This document shows positions 54,003-64,000 of a DNA stretch of 64,000 bases, piece after piece; the first letter of the stretch is position 1, and each line of letters begins with the position of its first letter. The notes beneath the pieces were generated by a model that made no database searches, had not been told where the DNA came from, and worked only from the letters and a program-made list of their open reading frames with translations. Source of the DNA: Capronia americana (Eukaryota > Ascomycota > Eurotiomycetes > Chaetothyriales > Herpotrichiellaceae); contig JADWQD010000008.1 of NCBI GenBank assembly GCA_016110215.1, positions 1,364,001 through 1,428,000 of the forward strand. The letters run 5' to 3'. The position numbers were made by a program, and so were the translations under genes.

Positions 54003-57000
54003 CTAGTATTTGTACATGTTCCTTTTGATATCCTTGATTCTCCCGTAAACATCCTCCCTTGTCGAACCGCTATCGAAGAGCACATGAGGCGTGATGTAGT
54101 CGTAGCCGACCCCCCGCCTCCGTCTGACCATACTCTTGAAGACCGCATCCATGGAGTTGTCCCTTTTCAGCCAGGGTCCCAGCCTTTCACTTTCTACACT
54201 GATGTGCTGATCCTGCTGCCGGACAAAAGACAGGACCGACGCGGCCAAGCCAGCAGCGATCGGCGTTGCGACCGATGTTCCTGACATAGCCTTGACAGTC
54301 TGATCGCGTCCGTTCATGCCAGCCGGCCAGTGAGAAGTGACATGCTCCCCAAGTAGACTGAAGTTGACGTCCGTCTCGCTTGCTGTAGGGTTGAAATTGG
54401 AGGGATTGCCATTTCCATCGGTTGAGTGTATACAAAAGACGCTGGGATATTGAGCTGGGAAAGCTCTGCCAAGATTTGCTCCATCATTTGATGCTGCTGC
54501 GAACAACAACGTCCGCTTGTTCAGTGCATTAGATATAGCTGTGCTCATGAGTTCGTGATATTCACGAATCCCGAATGACATTGATATAATATCCACTTTC
54601 CATTGTTCAACTGCGTGATCGATGGCCTGCACAGGTCATTAGCGCAGTCCAAAAAGTCTGCTCTGGTATAGAGCCAGCCTTACCTTTGCAACGTCATCGT
54701 AGGTATTGGGATCTAGAGTTTCTCGTCGCGCAATTCTGGCGACATAGATCTCGGCGCATGGGGCAACTTTGAGAAGGAGACCAAGAGCATGAGTGCCGTG
54801 CCCGATCTCGTCTCGAATGTCGTGTGAGTCTGTTCCATGTATAAAACTTCGCGCTTCCTTGATTCGTGGATTGGCTAGTTGTTGGTCCTCGATCAGGAAT
54901 GGGTTTTCAGGATCGAGTCCGGAGTCCAAAATCGCTATTCGCACCGGTTCCGCAAGGTCGAGATCAAGGTCAACATAGGGATAGATCGAGGACAGCAGAT
55001 TGTCCATCCATCTTTCCGAGAGTGGATTCCTGGCAGGTCATTAGTTCGACGAAGTCTCATAGCTAACGCGAAACACCTCACTCTTGTTCAGGACCCGTCT
55101 GGTGGCTTGCATCAAAAAAGTACAAGCTCTTCTCTGAAGGCTCGGGGAGGTGTCCGTGGGCTTGTGATCCCGAAGAAGGTTGTGCCGACATCCGTAGCAC
55201 GATATCTGAGTGGACGGATGCGTAGCTCACGGGCGCGGTGTCAGAAATTGAACGATACGTACTTGCCCTTGCTGTATTGTTTGCATTAGAGGAATCGACC
55301 TTGCTTGTATGGAGGCGGACAACTTCTCGACCGATAGAGCCCCAGCAGGATTCATTCTTTTGAGAATCGAATGAACCCAGATTCTCTATTCGAATGCCCC
55401 ATGCCTTGAATATCACGGCCTCAAGTCGTTTGACGACGTTTTGGTAGAAGAGCCGCTGAACGCTGACATCCTCGAAGTCAGCGTGCTCTCCAGTGGGGTA
55501 GTACTCCCCAGTAAGGCATGCCTTTGTAGCGAGATAGTAATCCACGCCAGCGTCGTCTTCCAGAGTCCGAAGCTTATCGAGACAGGTATACAAATCATCA
55601 TTGACGTTCCTGGCGACTTGCGGGTCCTTTGCCATCAGCTCCACAGGTGTACAATAGTGAAGCTCGCACAAGAGTATGCCGAGCGCTAGCACACTGGCGT
55701 TGGGATGAACCATGTGTTTCGAGGCGCCAGAGCTGTCTCTGGTGTCCGTGCTACGGGCCGAGATGGTTGGAACGTGCTCCAGAGCCAGGAAAGGTTTCGT
55801 GATATCGGGGAGTTCTCCATCCTGCCGTGGCTGAAAAAACTGGATCATTGAGTGATTGAAGGAAAACTGCAGCCACGGTGTCTCCAAGAAGGGAAGGAGT
55901 GCTGAAGCCAGTGTAACAGCCAAGACTCGCTTCCCCTTGAGTGGCAGGACCGATTCACCACGAAGTAATTCTTGCTGGCGGTTGAACAATGCCGACAAGG
56001 ATACCGTCCGAGAGATTCGGTCACTACCAAATGTTTTTGGTTGCGGGCGAAGCCTCTGGAATACCCCATCCTCGAGAGCGAAATGCAAGCAATTTCGCTG
56101 ACCGAGGGACTCAGTGATACTCTGGCATATGTGGGCAAGGTCGGGTGGGCTGCTAATTATAGGCTCAGATGAGCGCCTCAATCTGCTGTTGTGTAGGTCT
56201 CTGCACCGACAGTGTTAGTGAATAGAAGTTATCACACAAGGCTTCGACAGCTTACTTGACCGTGATTTTAGCTTCTTGCAATGCAGTTGCAGGTACGGAC
56301 CGCACGCCGAAGAATACTTCGAAACTCGCCTCAGTCTCGAGATCCTTTTTGTGTTGCGGCAGCGACAGTCTCACGCTCAACCCTGAGCACTTCTGGCAAA
56401 CGCAAACCCAGTGTCTTCGCAACGCATTGTCCAAGGACACCAAATATCTCCTCATCAGCACGGCGAAGTCGGCATCGGGGTCTTCGAGATTGGACCCATG
56501 AGTTGGCTCTTCACGAGGCAGAACTTGGCGCTTCTTTCTCTCGTGTTCCAAAAGCGAAAGTTCCTGAATGGCATCATCGCATTCTCGTCTCCGTTTGCCA
56601 ACGCGAATGACAGTGCCTTGGTCGACATGCGAATCGCGATTCGGATTCTCGATCATGCGGCGAAGCTTCGGATACTGCTCATGTCCGGGTTGTTGAAAGC
56701 TCTGCTCCGCCAGTTGTCGTCAGTAGGCAGGAAGTGAGAGGCCAACCGACCGAAAAACTGGAGTTGCTGTATATAAAAAAACACCTACGAAATCCATCTC
56801 TCGATCAGAGTCGTCGTGAACAAGGTGTTCAAATGCGCGCAGCGTCCTTGCAACCCTCTCTGGGTCAGCTTCGCCAAGATTATCGTGTTGCAGAAATGCA
56901 TCCGCGCGTAGCCAGGCCTCGCGTTTCCGTGATCTCAGTGATGTCGGCTTTGCCAAACTTTGCGGTCGTTTTCGAGCGAATAATCCAAGCACGGATTGCA

Positions 57001-57031
57001 GCAGGCTTTGGGAATCAGTGTCGTCGTCCAT
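54003..57031 (-). CDS. subtilisin-like protease with helical N-terminal region (HET-Q2-like)
   Basis: Five exons (57031-56789, 56701-56256, 56200-55082, 55029-54684, 54626-54003) encode 925 aa. Residues 1-~590 are largely helical, with a DUF7580-like block in the second half (CLHFALEDGVFQRL, TPWLQFSFNHSMIQFF, NASVLALGILLCELHY). The C-terminal third is a peptidase S8 domain with an intact triad: D638 in IAILDSGLD, H680 in IGHGTHALG and S836 in MSGTSVATP, plus oxyanion Asn ~765 in AASNDG. No signal peptide is seen, so it is intracellular, unlike digestive subtilases. This is the expected architecture of HET-Q2-type proteases that cleave and switch on a gasdermin-like partner; the partner candidate is the convergent gene 81 bp away. 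Exon 1 is the least certain, its donor chosen as GTAGGT at 56788, and further 5' exons may exist. Confidence 0.85.
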
Positions 57032-57525
57032 GGTTGCGCATCCAAACCGATGGGTTTGAAGATTTCACTGGGATTCTTTGGCTGGAAGAAACATTGGTCG
57101 ATCAGCGGAAGTGTGGTGTGTATTGATCAGATCAGGCTTTGCTACAATCACACTCAGAACCTCAGGATGGTAGAGACGCCCGGGCGCGGTGGGTTGGCGC
57201 TGCACAGCCCCGGCGCACCCGCTGGTAGCATTGGCCCCCAACATTGGTGCGACACAGGGTGATGGCTTCACCCCAGCTCACGCGAGTCAGGGCGAGCCGG
57301 GGGTGAGCACAGGGCGGCATCACCCTACACCAAATCCAGGGTAGTATGTTCTTCGCAATTGAGAGCATCTCCTGCCTGCATTTGTATTGGCTGTGTAGAG
57401 CGGCAGGGGACCACAAAGCGCGTTTCATTACTCGTACATACGAGTACGTAATACACAGAACATACAGACGAACCGACCCCTCTTGACTAAAGAGACAACT
57501 GGCGCGATATTGTTACACCTCCACC
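57032..57525. other. intergenic region with repeat end
   Basis: 494 bp between the protease and NUDIX starts. It includes the right copy of the 36-bp inverted repeat. To its left is a GC-rich segment with an 8-bp GGGTGATG/CATCACCC inverted pair (about 57258 and 57316), possibly a degenerate transposon fragment. Confidence 0.5.
57395..57430 (-). repeat. 36-bp inverted repeat, right copy
   Basis: Exact reverse complement of 46495-46530 over 36 bases, ending in CGTTTCATTA on the plus strand. It lies 364 bp upstream of the protease start and 96 bp before the NUDIX start. Confidence 0.8.
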
Positions 57526-58440
57526 ATGTCCATGTCCACGCCTCACCCCCGCGTCGGCGTCGCGGTATTCATCCTCCATCCCGTTGAGACTGAAACCGAC
57601 ACAGCTACCGACGCCGATACCGAATCCGCTATAACGCCCAACATCGACAACTCAACGCCCCGATCCCGATCCCATCTGCAAGCCTCATCTTCAACTGCTT
57701 CGAAGAAGGCGTACAAATTCATCCTCGGCAAACGGCTCGGCTCCCACGGCGCCGGAACATGGGCCCTACCCGGCGGACATCTCGAATTCGGCGAGTCATT
57801 CGAGGACTGTGCCGCGCGAGAAATCATGGAGGAGACGGGCCTCGACGTTGAGGACGTCAAGTTCCTGACGGCAACGAATGATGTCATGCCTTCGGAGGAG
57901 GCGCCACAGGCAGAGGCAGAGACGGAGGCGGAAGCGGGAGCGGGAGCCGGAATGGATGTTCTAAACGACAGAAACCAGGGCAAGCATTATGTCACCATCT
58001 TCATGACGGCTCGTGTGAAGGGCGCGCGCGGACACGGGTCGAGGACGAGCCCAAGCACGAGCACGAGCACGAGCACCAGCACCAGCACCAGCACCAGCAC
58101 CAGCACCAGCACCAGCACGGCTACAGGTACGACTAAGGGGCCCCAGTTCCCCGAGGCGAAGCTTCTCGAGCCGAATAAATGTGCGGGATGGGAGTGGGTT
58201 TCATGGGACGATCTGTTGAGATGGGCGGCACCACAGCTGCGGCAGATCCAGGGCGAGAGTAATAATAAGAAGCGAGAGGAGGCACGAGACATACAAGCAG
58301 CGCAAGCAGAAGCAGAAGCAGGCGTAAGAGCGGAAAAAGGGCTCGGCCGACAACAAGATGATGATGATCCAAGGACCTTATTCTCGCCCATGATCGCCCT
58401 GCTGGTCCAGCGTCCTGGTGTGGTACCTTCCCTAGGGTAG
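57526..58440 (+). CDS. NUDIX hydrolase with Ser-Thr repeat insertion
   Basis: Single exon, 304 aa. A complete Nudix box spans residues 84-106: G84, E90, then REIMEETGL from 98, matching Gx5Ex7REUxEExGU. It is preceded by VGVAVFILHP and FILGKRLGSHGAGTWALPGG, and followed by HYVTIFMTARVKG and CAGWEWVSWDDL, as in fungal MutT/NUDT15-like pyrophosphohydrolases, which clean up nucleotide diphosphates. The core is interrupted by three low-complexity inserts: a Thr/Asp/Ser-rich stretch (22-58), an Ala/Glu run (125-145) and a (Ser-Thr)n run (~174-200) encoded by an AGCACC microsatellite. The C-terminus has an Ala/Gln/Glu-rich helix. Inserts lie in surface loops of the fold, so activity is probably kept. 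Confidence 0.88.
   Translation: MSMSTPHPRVGVAVFILHPVETETDTATDADTESAITPNIDNSTPRSRSHLQASSSTASKKAYKFILGKRLGSHGAGTWALPGGHLEFGESFEDCAAREIMEETGLDVEDVKFLTATNDVMPSEEAPQAEAETEAEAGAGAGMDVLNDRNQGKHYVTIFMTARVKGARGHGSRTSPSTSTSTSTSTSTSTSTSTSTSTATGTTKGPQFPEAKLLEPNKCAGWEWVSWDDLLRWAAPQLRQIQGESNNKKREEARDIQAAQAEAEAGVRAEKGLGRQQDDDDPRTLFSPMIALLVQRPGVVPSLG
58046..58118 (+). repeat. AGCACS hexanucleotide microsatellite in the NUDIX gene
   Basis: About twelve hexamer units (GAGCAC turning into CAGCAC) inside the NUDIX reading frame, coding for alternating Ser and Thr. Unit length is a multiple of three, so expansion or contraction alters protein length without frameshift. Confidence 0.9.
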
Positions 58441-59376
58441 ACAGACAGTTAGACAGGCTGGAATGATATTCGCCACGAGATTGTAGAGCACGCTTGCTTG
58501 CACAGAAGTCGGCTTGCTCGCGAGGGTATCTAGCGTGCCGATCCGCTGACCGATTGGACTGCGTCTGGTGTGGTGCGATAGCCTCTGCAAGGGATGGTTG
58601 ATCTGCGTGGACGAGGATCATAGCCGGGTAGCCACATCTTTACCCGTTTGCATCTCTGCATCTTACAGCTCCACATCTCTACGTGCAAAAGCACTGAATG
58701 ACACCGACGACTTGGCACAAAGACGCGAGACGCAGGTTGGAAAGAATACGAGGACTATTAGGAAGTTGTCCGCAAACGGCAGTGCGAGGAGACTCCGCCG
58801 CCCAAATACCGAGTCCTCTACTCGTGGTGATTGGCTCATCTGTGACCGCCTGTTGTCACCCCCCGTGCAGGAGCCACAGGGAGGTCCCAGCGTGCAGATG
58901 TCAAATATTAACGCTCGTGCTCTCTGGTCGCATGAAGCTGCGGCTCAGCCTACTCGTCCGAGAGACGAGCAATCGCGCGATCAATGCTCGTCCGTTATTT
59001 TTCGTCTCCTCCTTGACCTGCCGTGCCTGCCTGGTGGAAGGACTTCGCTTCCGACATGGAGATCGGCCGGCTCCTTCTTCTCCTCCCACTCATTCCGCAG
59101 TGTGGGGAAATTCCCAATAAATGATCCATTACGCTGTCGTCTAGATGGCCGTAAATGTATGCTGTCCATGGACAAAAAAAATCGCCGGGGTAGAAAATGA
59201 TGGATATCGTCGTAAGGTCGTGGCATGCATGCATAATCGAAAGGCTCAAACAATACGGCTCGCTGAAATGCAATCTCTCTTCAAATCGTATGCTCGGCAG
59301 AGGTAGATCCTCCGTGGTTGTTCACCTGATAGTCCACCCTGCCGAGTCCCTTTCGCGAAAGTCAACGTGTGCTTCG
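58441..59376. other. intergenic region
   Basis: About 0.9 kb. A 210-codon plus-strand frame (58568-59200) is overlapped by frames on both strands and has no family motif or codon pattern that would support it, so it is not called. Confidence 0.4.
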
Positions 59377-59994
59377 TCATCGTATCATCCTGGAGGGGCC
59401 TGCTGGTGCATCGAGCTTCGGCTCCAGCGTCAAAGGGGGACGGTGAGGAGCGTAAGGCTGGTACTGTTCCGCGGGAGTCCTCGTGGGATTGGGCGAAACT
59501 CGCTCGACTGGTCTCTGGTTTGGTGATGCGTTGGGTATCGAGGGCACAAGGTCAATCTCGGACTTTACACTCGTTCTCCGCGGAGGCAACGCGGCGTTTG
59601 CAGCGTAGCCGGGCGAAGGACGCTGCCCGGGGGAGTAAGTCGGCGTGCCGGTCGATGAAGGTGTGTTGGGCTGAGTGGAGGACTTGGTCACTCCGTTCCT
59701 AGGTTTGGCCGAAAAGATAGCATCGTCTCTTTTCTTGATATAGTCTCGTGCGGAAGGAGAGTTGTAATATAGTTGCGGATCGGGTACTCGACATAACCTG
59801 GCTTCAGCTCGACGACTCTTGGCCTCGGCTGCCTCGACGAAAGCTCGCTGATATGCAATCTCACCGTGGGGATCTTCCACGGGCGCTTTTCTGACGGTGT
59901 AGGCAAATTCCGGTCGATAGCCTCGCGCCACCCACGGGTGATTGGGGTCCATAGGTGAGATATCCGCCATGTCGTCGGCGTGTCTCTTGGTCAT
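59377..59994 (-). CDS. hypothetical proline-rich protein
   Basis: Single open frame of 205 aa starting MTKRHADDMADIS. The first ~105 residues have mixed composition with possible helices (GEIAYQRAFVEAAEAKSRRAEARL and DYIKKRDDAIFSAK). The remainder is Pro/Ser/Thr-rich and probably disordered (TPSSTGTPTYSPGQRPSPG, RVSPNPTRTPAEQYQPY). No domain, signal peptide or membrane helix is recognised. It is kept because it is the longest clean frame in the area, starts in a fair context and has a composition shift typical of fungal regulatory or scaffold proteins. It could still be missing an exon. Confidence 0.55.
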   Translation of the reverse strand: MTKRHADDMADISPMDPNHPWVARGYRPEFAYTVRKAPVEDPHGEIAYQRAFVEAAEAKSRRAEARLCRVPDPQLYYNSPSARDYIKKRDDAIFSAKPRNGVTKSSTQPNTPSSTGTPTYSPGQRPSPGYAANAALPPRRTSVKSEIDLVPSIPNASPNQRPVERVSPNPTRTPAEQYQPYAPHRPPLTLEPKLDAPAGPSRMIR

Positions 59995-62064
59995 GGCTTA
60001 CGTGCTGCTTCCCCGTCTTCCCGAAGGATAATCTTCGGTGGCGATGAGCTCAAGGTGCCCAAAGGCCGACCGTGGATGTGATATTGGCGAGACGGGGAAG
60101 CGTCAGGGAAGGGAGAGAGATGGTTATAGAGCGAGCCACCGACCATTAATTGAGGGGAAGTGAGGGTTGGAAACGTGTCAATGCGCTTTGACCGAGTTTG
60201 AAGACTTGGGAAACCTTAACTGAAGAATGGGGGGGCGTCCGGGGGCCCAGGGAGGCCCGACCGACCGCCTAATTGGCTACCGAGCGGCAGGTGAAGCGGT
60301 CGTTGGAGGGTGCCACCGCAGCCAGACGGGTGGATGGGTGGACAGAAATTCTCCATCGTTGCAGCGTGCTGTCCACTTTTGTTTCCATCGGCCAGCGCAA
60401 CACTGCAGATTCTCGCCCCCGACCCCGGCCAGCGGCCATTGACGGTGACGATGCCCCCGCGGAGACCATTCCCGACGCCTACCGAGACCAACCAGAAAAC
60501 CACGGCCGGAGTGGTCGCTAGGCTCTGTCCCCCCAGAGCATTGGATCGCCTGGCCGTCGTTTGCTGCACGATGCCATATTAATGCACAACATCGCTGGAG
60601 TCGGAAACAGATGCCCCTCTCTGAGTGTCTTGCATCAACGCCCACTTGGCGCCCAGAACGGAGAGTTGGTTTCATCATCGCATCCACCAGAGCCCACCAA
60701 ATCTATTTCGTGACACCTAGGACGAACATGGATAAACTGATTCGGACGAACTCGTGCTGATCTGGCCGAAGTGAAGTCGATCAGGGTATCTCGTATCTGC
60801 GCAGGAATCAAACATCCGGACCGTGGTCCCTTGAATGCCGCTTCGTTACAAGACTTCGTATGCAGCCAGTCGGCGCGGTACGAATTGAAAGATCAACAGG
60901 GAAGCACCTTGATATGAACCGGCCTGGCCAGAATATGAATGGCGGTCGAGTGCCGACAGTACCACTGTGACCACCGAGTGGCGATCAGGCTGCGTCGGCA
61001 CATTGTTTGGTTGGTGATTTCGGCATGCGACCCTAGGCTGTCACGGGCGGGTTTTTACTGGAGAACTGGGGTTGTTTTTGCCTAAGACAGCCTAATCGAG
61101 TCCAACCCGAATCCTCCCCAGCCTGCGAACCGTCATCGGCGTCTGCGACCGAACTACCTGGTGGTGGCGAGACCTTGCGTACGAGTTACATGTACGAGTA
61201 GATGCAAGCTGAGGGACAAGACTCGAGCAAGCAACGGTCTGACGTAGCGTAGTCGGCCAGTCAGTGTCTCTCTGCGAATGCTCGGGAGAAGCGAATCGTC
61301 TGACTCGTAATTCTCGCCTGGATGGCTTTCCTGATTGAGTTCCGAGCCAGCAATGTCAGACAGCGAGCGATTTCTAAGTGGCCAACGCTTTGACGAAATG
61401 CTGTGGTTATTATTGGCTCACGGGGGTCCTTATCAGCGGCTTATTAGGAAAGCACATGCCTATCGCGCGACGCTACATACCCACCATCTCACTATGAGAT
61501 CGATGGTCTTGCGACCACTATTCTTCTTGTATCCTTCACCCGCCAGTTACTCTCGTCTCTACCACTGACCACACTATTCAAAATAATAATAGCTTCACTC
61601 TGGACGCCATTCACCAGAGTCGTTCCGCTCGTGTTCCGGGTCGACTATAGGTGTACATCTGTTGGGATTTGGTAGCGCTTGTGCCTCTTTTTATCTCGCC
61701 CATCCCACCCTCCCGTGGCCGCCTCTTTACCTGACGGTCACGCCCACCCCACCTCCCACGTTTCACTCGATTCAACGCCCGTCTGGTTGCCTTTTTCACT
61801 CCTCGATCGAAGAGATCTCATTGGGAGCTATCTCAGCGCCTCTGAGGTCATCCTCGGTACCGAGAACGTGGTTACGGCGCCCGCTCGTGATCCGGCGCCT
61901 TGTCAATAAGCGGCTGTCGAGTTCACGATACCGATATTAACCGCATGTCCTGTCCCTTTGACTAGCATTGTGGCGCAGACACACTACCGCTATCCGATTG
62001 TCTACCATCTTATATACACGGGGAGACCACAGCTGAACCACTTCTGTGGCCACAAACTGCGCCA
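59995..62064. other. 2 kb intergenic region
   Basis: Short overlapping frames only (at most 136 codons, all without motifs). GTACGAGT-type motifs occur at 61180-61200. It must include the promoter and leader of the FYVE gene; the pyrimidine-rich segment 61680-61800 is typical of long fungal 5' leaders. Confidence 0.45.
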
Positions 62065-62916
62065 ATGAACTACCCGGCTCAACCATTCACCATCCCAGAC
62101 TACATGAGCCAGCAGCCTTCGCCGGCCAGCTCGCCGTCTCCCACGTCTCCTCGCATGCAGGACTACATCCAACAACATGCGCCGAACCCTTACAAGCAAC
62201 TGCGACCTCTCAAGTCACCTCTCTACGTCCCTGCCGCCCTCCGACCGACCGAGCACTTCTGCAACCCATCTCCCATGACACCGCCCAAGAGTCTGCATGG
62301 TTCATTGGACAGTTTACAAGAGGACGAGGCCCGGACAGCAAGCCCAGATGTCCACCATGACTTGGCCCTGGACGCGTTTGACCATGACTGGGTTCAAGAG
62401 GAGGATTTAGGAGAGGTCACTGGTCCTCCTACGAGAGATCATTGGAAGGTACACGGCCACTTGCATTGAAACATGCAGACGGATGCTAACATGTATATTC
62501 TACTCCAGCCCGACCAAGCTTCACCGACATGCGACTCGCCGCAGTGTCGATCGTCCTTCAGTCTCTTTGTCCGCAAGCACCACTGCCGTCACTGCGGCCA
62601 TATCTTTTGCTCGTCACACGCTCCCTTTACAATCCCTCTGGACCAGTACGCCAAGTTCCACCCGGACGGCAACCCTTCAAGAGCATGCGAGGTCTGCCAC
62701 CGTCAGTATCAGCGCTGGGATACCGCCAGGTCAATCCGTCGCAAGAACAGCCAGAATAGCAGAGATGACAACAGCAACAACGAAAGTGGCCCTCCAACCC
62801 CTCTGGCAGGACCAACTGGCCATCGAAGAATGATCTCCAGCGGCATTCGTTCGGGCAAGCCGATGGAACAGGTTGCTAACAGCGTACCTAAAGATTGGGC
62901 CTGGAGCACTTTCTGA
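62065..62916 (+). CDS. FYVE zinc-finger protein
   Basis: Two exons (62065-62448 and 62509-62916, with a 60-nt intron and GCTAAC branch site) encode 263 aa. Residues 1-125 are Pro/Ser-rich and probably disordered. A FYVE-type finger follows at ~126-190: HWKPDQASPTCDSPQC (the W-x-x-D-like start and first Cys pair), RKHHCRHCGHIFC (the basic PI3P-binding RKHHCR core), then the CEVC pair in RACEVCHRQY. FYVE fingers bind phosphatidylinositol 3-phosphate and bring proteins to endosomes and the vacuole. The C-terminal 70 residues are Ser/Asn-rich and end KDWAWSTF, a terminus shared by fungal proteins of this group. The intron falls right in the W-K-P-D motif, which confirms the splice. Confidence 0.9.
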
Positions 62917-64000
62917 GTGGGTTTTTCTGTCGCAGACGGAGTACTCCACCCGGTAGTCGGGGTCCACCGCAATGCCTCGGAAGTAGTTCCTTTGGAGGCA
63001 AGACACCCTGTGAGGCTGGTCTCCGGGACCCGTCCCTGGGTCAGCTCGGCCCGACTTTCTAATTGTGGCGTCCCTAGTCGGTTATCTGCGGCTGTGATTG
63101 CCTTATTTTGTGTGCCTGTCAGGCTGAAGGATCTGGGTCGGTGTACATGAAATGACTATTTGACTTGCCAGTCACGGGAATGAAGAACCGCTATGCGTCA
63201 GACTGACTCGACTTTGGTCAGATGATTTGAAGAAATCCTTCAAAACGCCTGGATGTTGTCTTGGACGCCGTGGAAGCGGTAAGAGAAGGACATGTGAGCT
63301 GTTGTGTAACTCGGACAGACCAACGACAGTTCAACGCCGGCTGAACGCGCCACCAGTACAGTTACACAGCGTGCTACGGGGGTATATGGTGCAACCTTTG
63401 CAAACGCGGAGGCATGGAGGAACCATTACCACGTGGCTGTCGCGTAGGCAAATTGGAACGAGGTGGAGGACAATGGAACAGGAGAACTTGAGACACGGCA
63501 TGAGTACAGGCATGGGAGGATGTTTGTCCCATTTCAGCGAATACCCCAGCAACCGGTCGGTTTGGTGATGCAGGAAGATTTGGCGGCTTCGGTCTGTCTT
63601 TTGGCGTTGGCGGTTTATTCGATTCATCGGTCAAGATGGTTTCTAGACTCTGAAGGTACAAACATGTTCGATTGCTCTAGACCGAGTAGGTGTCTCTTGC
63701 TCCGGTCGAGGTCCCCACCATAGGCCGACACTTTAGAGTGTCCAACCTGTTGTTAAACACAATTTCATGTGCAAAATATCCTCGACGATCGTGTCTGTCA
63801 CAAGTCTCTCATTACTCGTGCTCGGCTCCATGCGCCTCTCAGACTTGTAGGTGTTTAGTAGTGGACCTATCATCAATTATCGCGCGTCAAGCCTAATTGG
63901 GCCCCAGGACATGCGTAGGCCGTGTCCCTCAGGTACTGGCGTAGTCTCACACATACATAGTACAAGTAGCAGGACGAGGCTCTTGAAAGCGCGCTCGGAA
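62917..64000. other. gene-free right flank
   Basis: About 1.1 kb of 3' flank of the FYVE gene and unassigned sequence. Frames up to 113 codons overlap on both strands; no recognised motif. A gene may begin beyond the window. Confidence 0.45.

Noticed and set aside
57162..57428. 88-codon minus-strand frame ending at the right inverted repeat
   Set aside because: Shares the repeat-encoded first residues with the left copy but nothing else; probably a degenerate repeat fragment and not a gene.
58568..59200. 210-codon open frame on the plus strand
   Set aside because: No recognisable motif, cysteine- and arginine-scattered composition, and equally long overlapping frames on both strands; most likely chance.

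Overview
This 64 kb window is nuclear DNA of a filamentous ascomycete (Pezizomycotina). The genes are interrupted by short introns (mostly 46-140 nt) with GTANGT-like donors, CTAAC/CTGAC branch sites and TAG/CAG acceptors. They lie on both strands at about one per 2.5 kb, and the families are typical of moulds (DUF5872, solid-state-culture ATP-grasp, DUF3605, F-box, PNP-NACHT-ankyrin, C2H2-ankyrin, gasdermin-like). The class cannot be fixed from sequence alone. No rRNA, CRISPR or intact transposon was seen. Exon coordinates below were assembled by hand from reading-frame continuity, splice consensus and family conservation.

Layout. Positions 1-42000 are mainly conserved housekeeping and metabolic genes: DUF5872 (1599-2350), peroxisomal SCP2 (2601-3161), ATP-grasp enzyme (4635-6011), TIP20/RINT1 tether (6090-8630) divergent from DNA ligase I (8914-11586), amidase (12206-13975), F-box protein (14892-16390), a gene-poor stretch with a tandem Pol III-like repeat (16391-19482), SDR (19483-20559), SEC63 (21807-24142), a 65-aa membrane protein (24792-24989), oxysterol-binding protein (26023-27949), DUF3605 (28584-29391), nicotinamidase (30743-31603), TFIIA large subunit (32270-33978), BAP31/YET (34796-35590), secreted type-B carboxylesterase (36293-38545) and secreted PhoD phosphatase (39382-41414).

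Positions 42101-57031 look like a fungal immunity/allorecognition island. It holds a PNP-NACHT-ankyrin NOD-like receptor with an unusual C-terminal tail (42101-46105), a PAQR membrane protein (47130-48226), a broken gene (48228-48867), a C2H2/ankyrin protein (49019-52467), and a convergent pair 81 bp apart: a gasdermin-like protein (53082-53921) and a subtilisin-family protease with a long helical N-terminal region (54003-57031). That pair has the arrangement of the het-Q1/het-Q2 regulated cell-death system of Podospora anserina, in which a subtilisin-like protease cleaves and activates a gasdermin-like pore former. A perfect 36-bp inverted repeat (46495-46530 and 57395-57430) brackets this part of the island, leaving only the NLR outside.

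After the island come a NUDIX hydrolase with an in-frame microsatellite (57526-58440), a proline-rich hypothetical protein (59377-59994) and a FYVE-finger protein (62065-62916), followed by about 1 kb with no recognisable gene.
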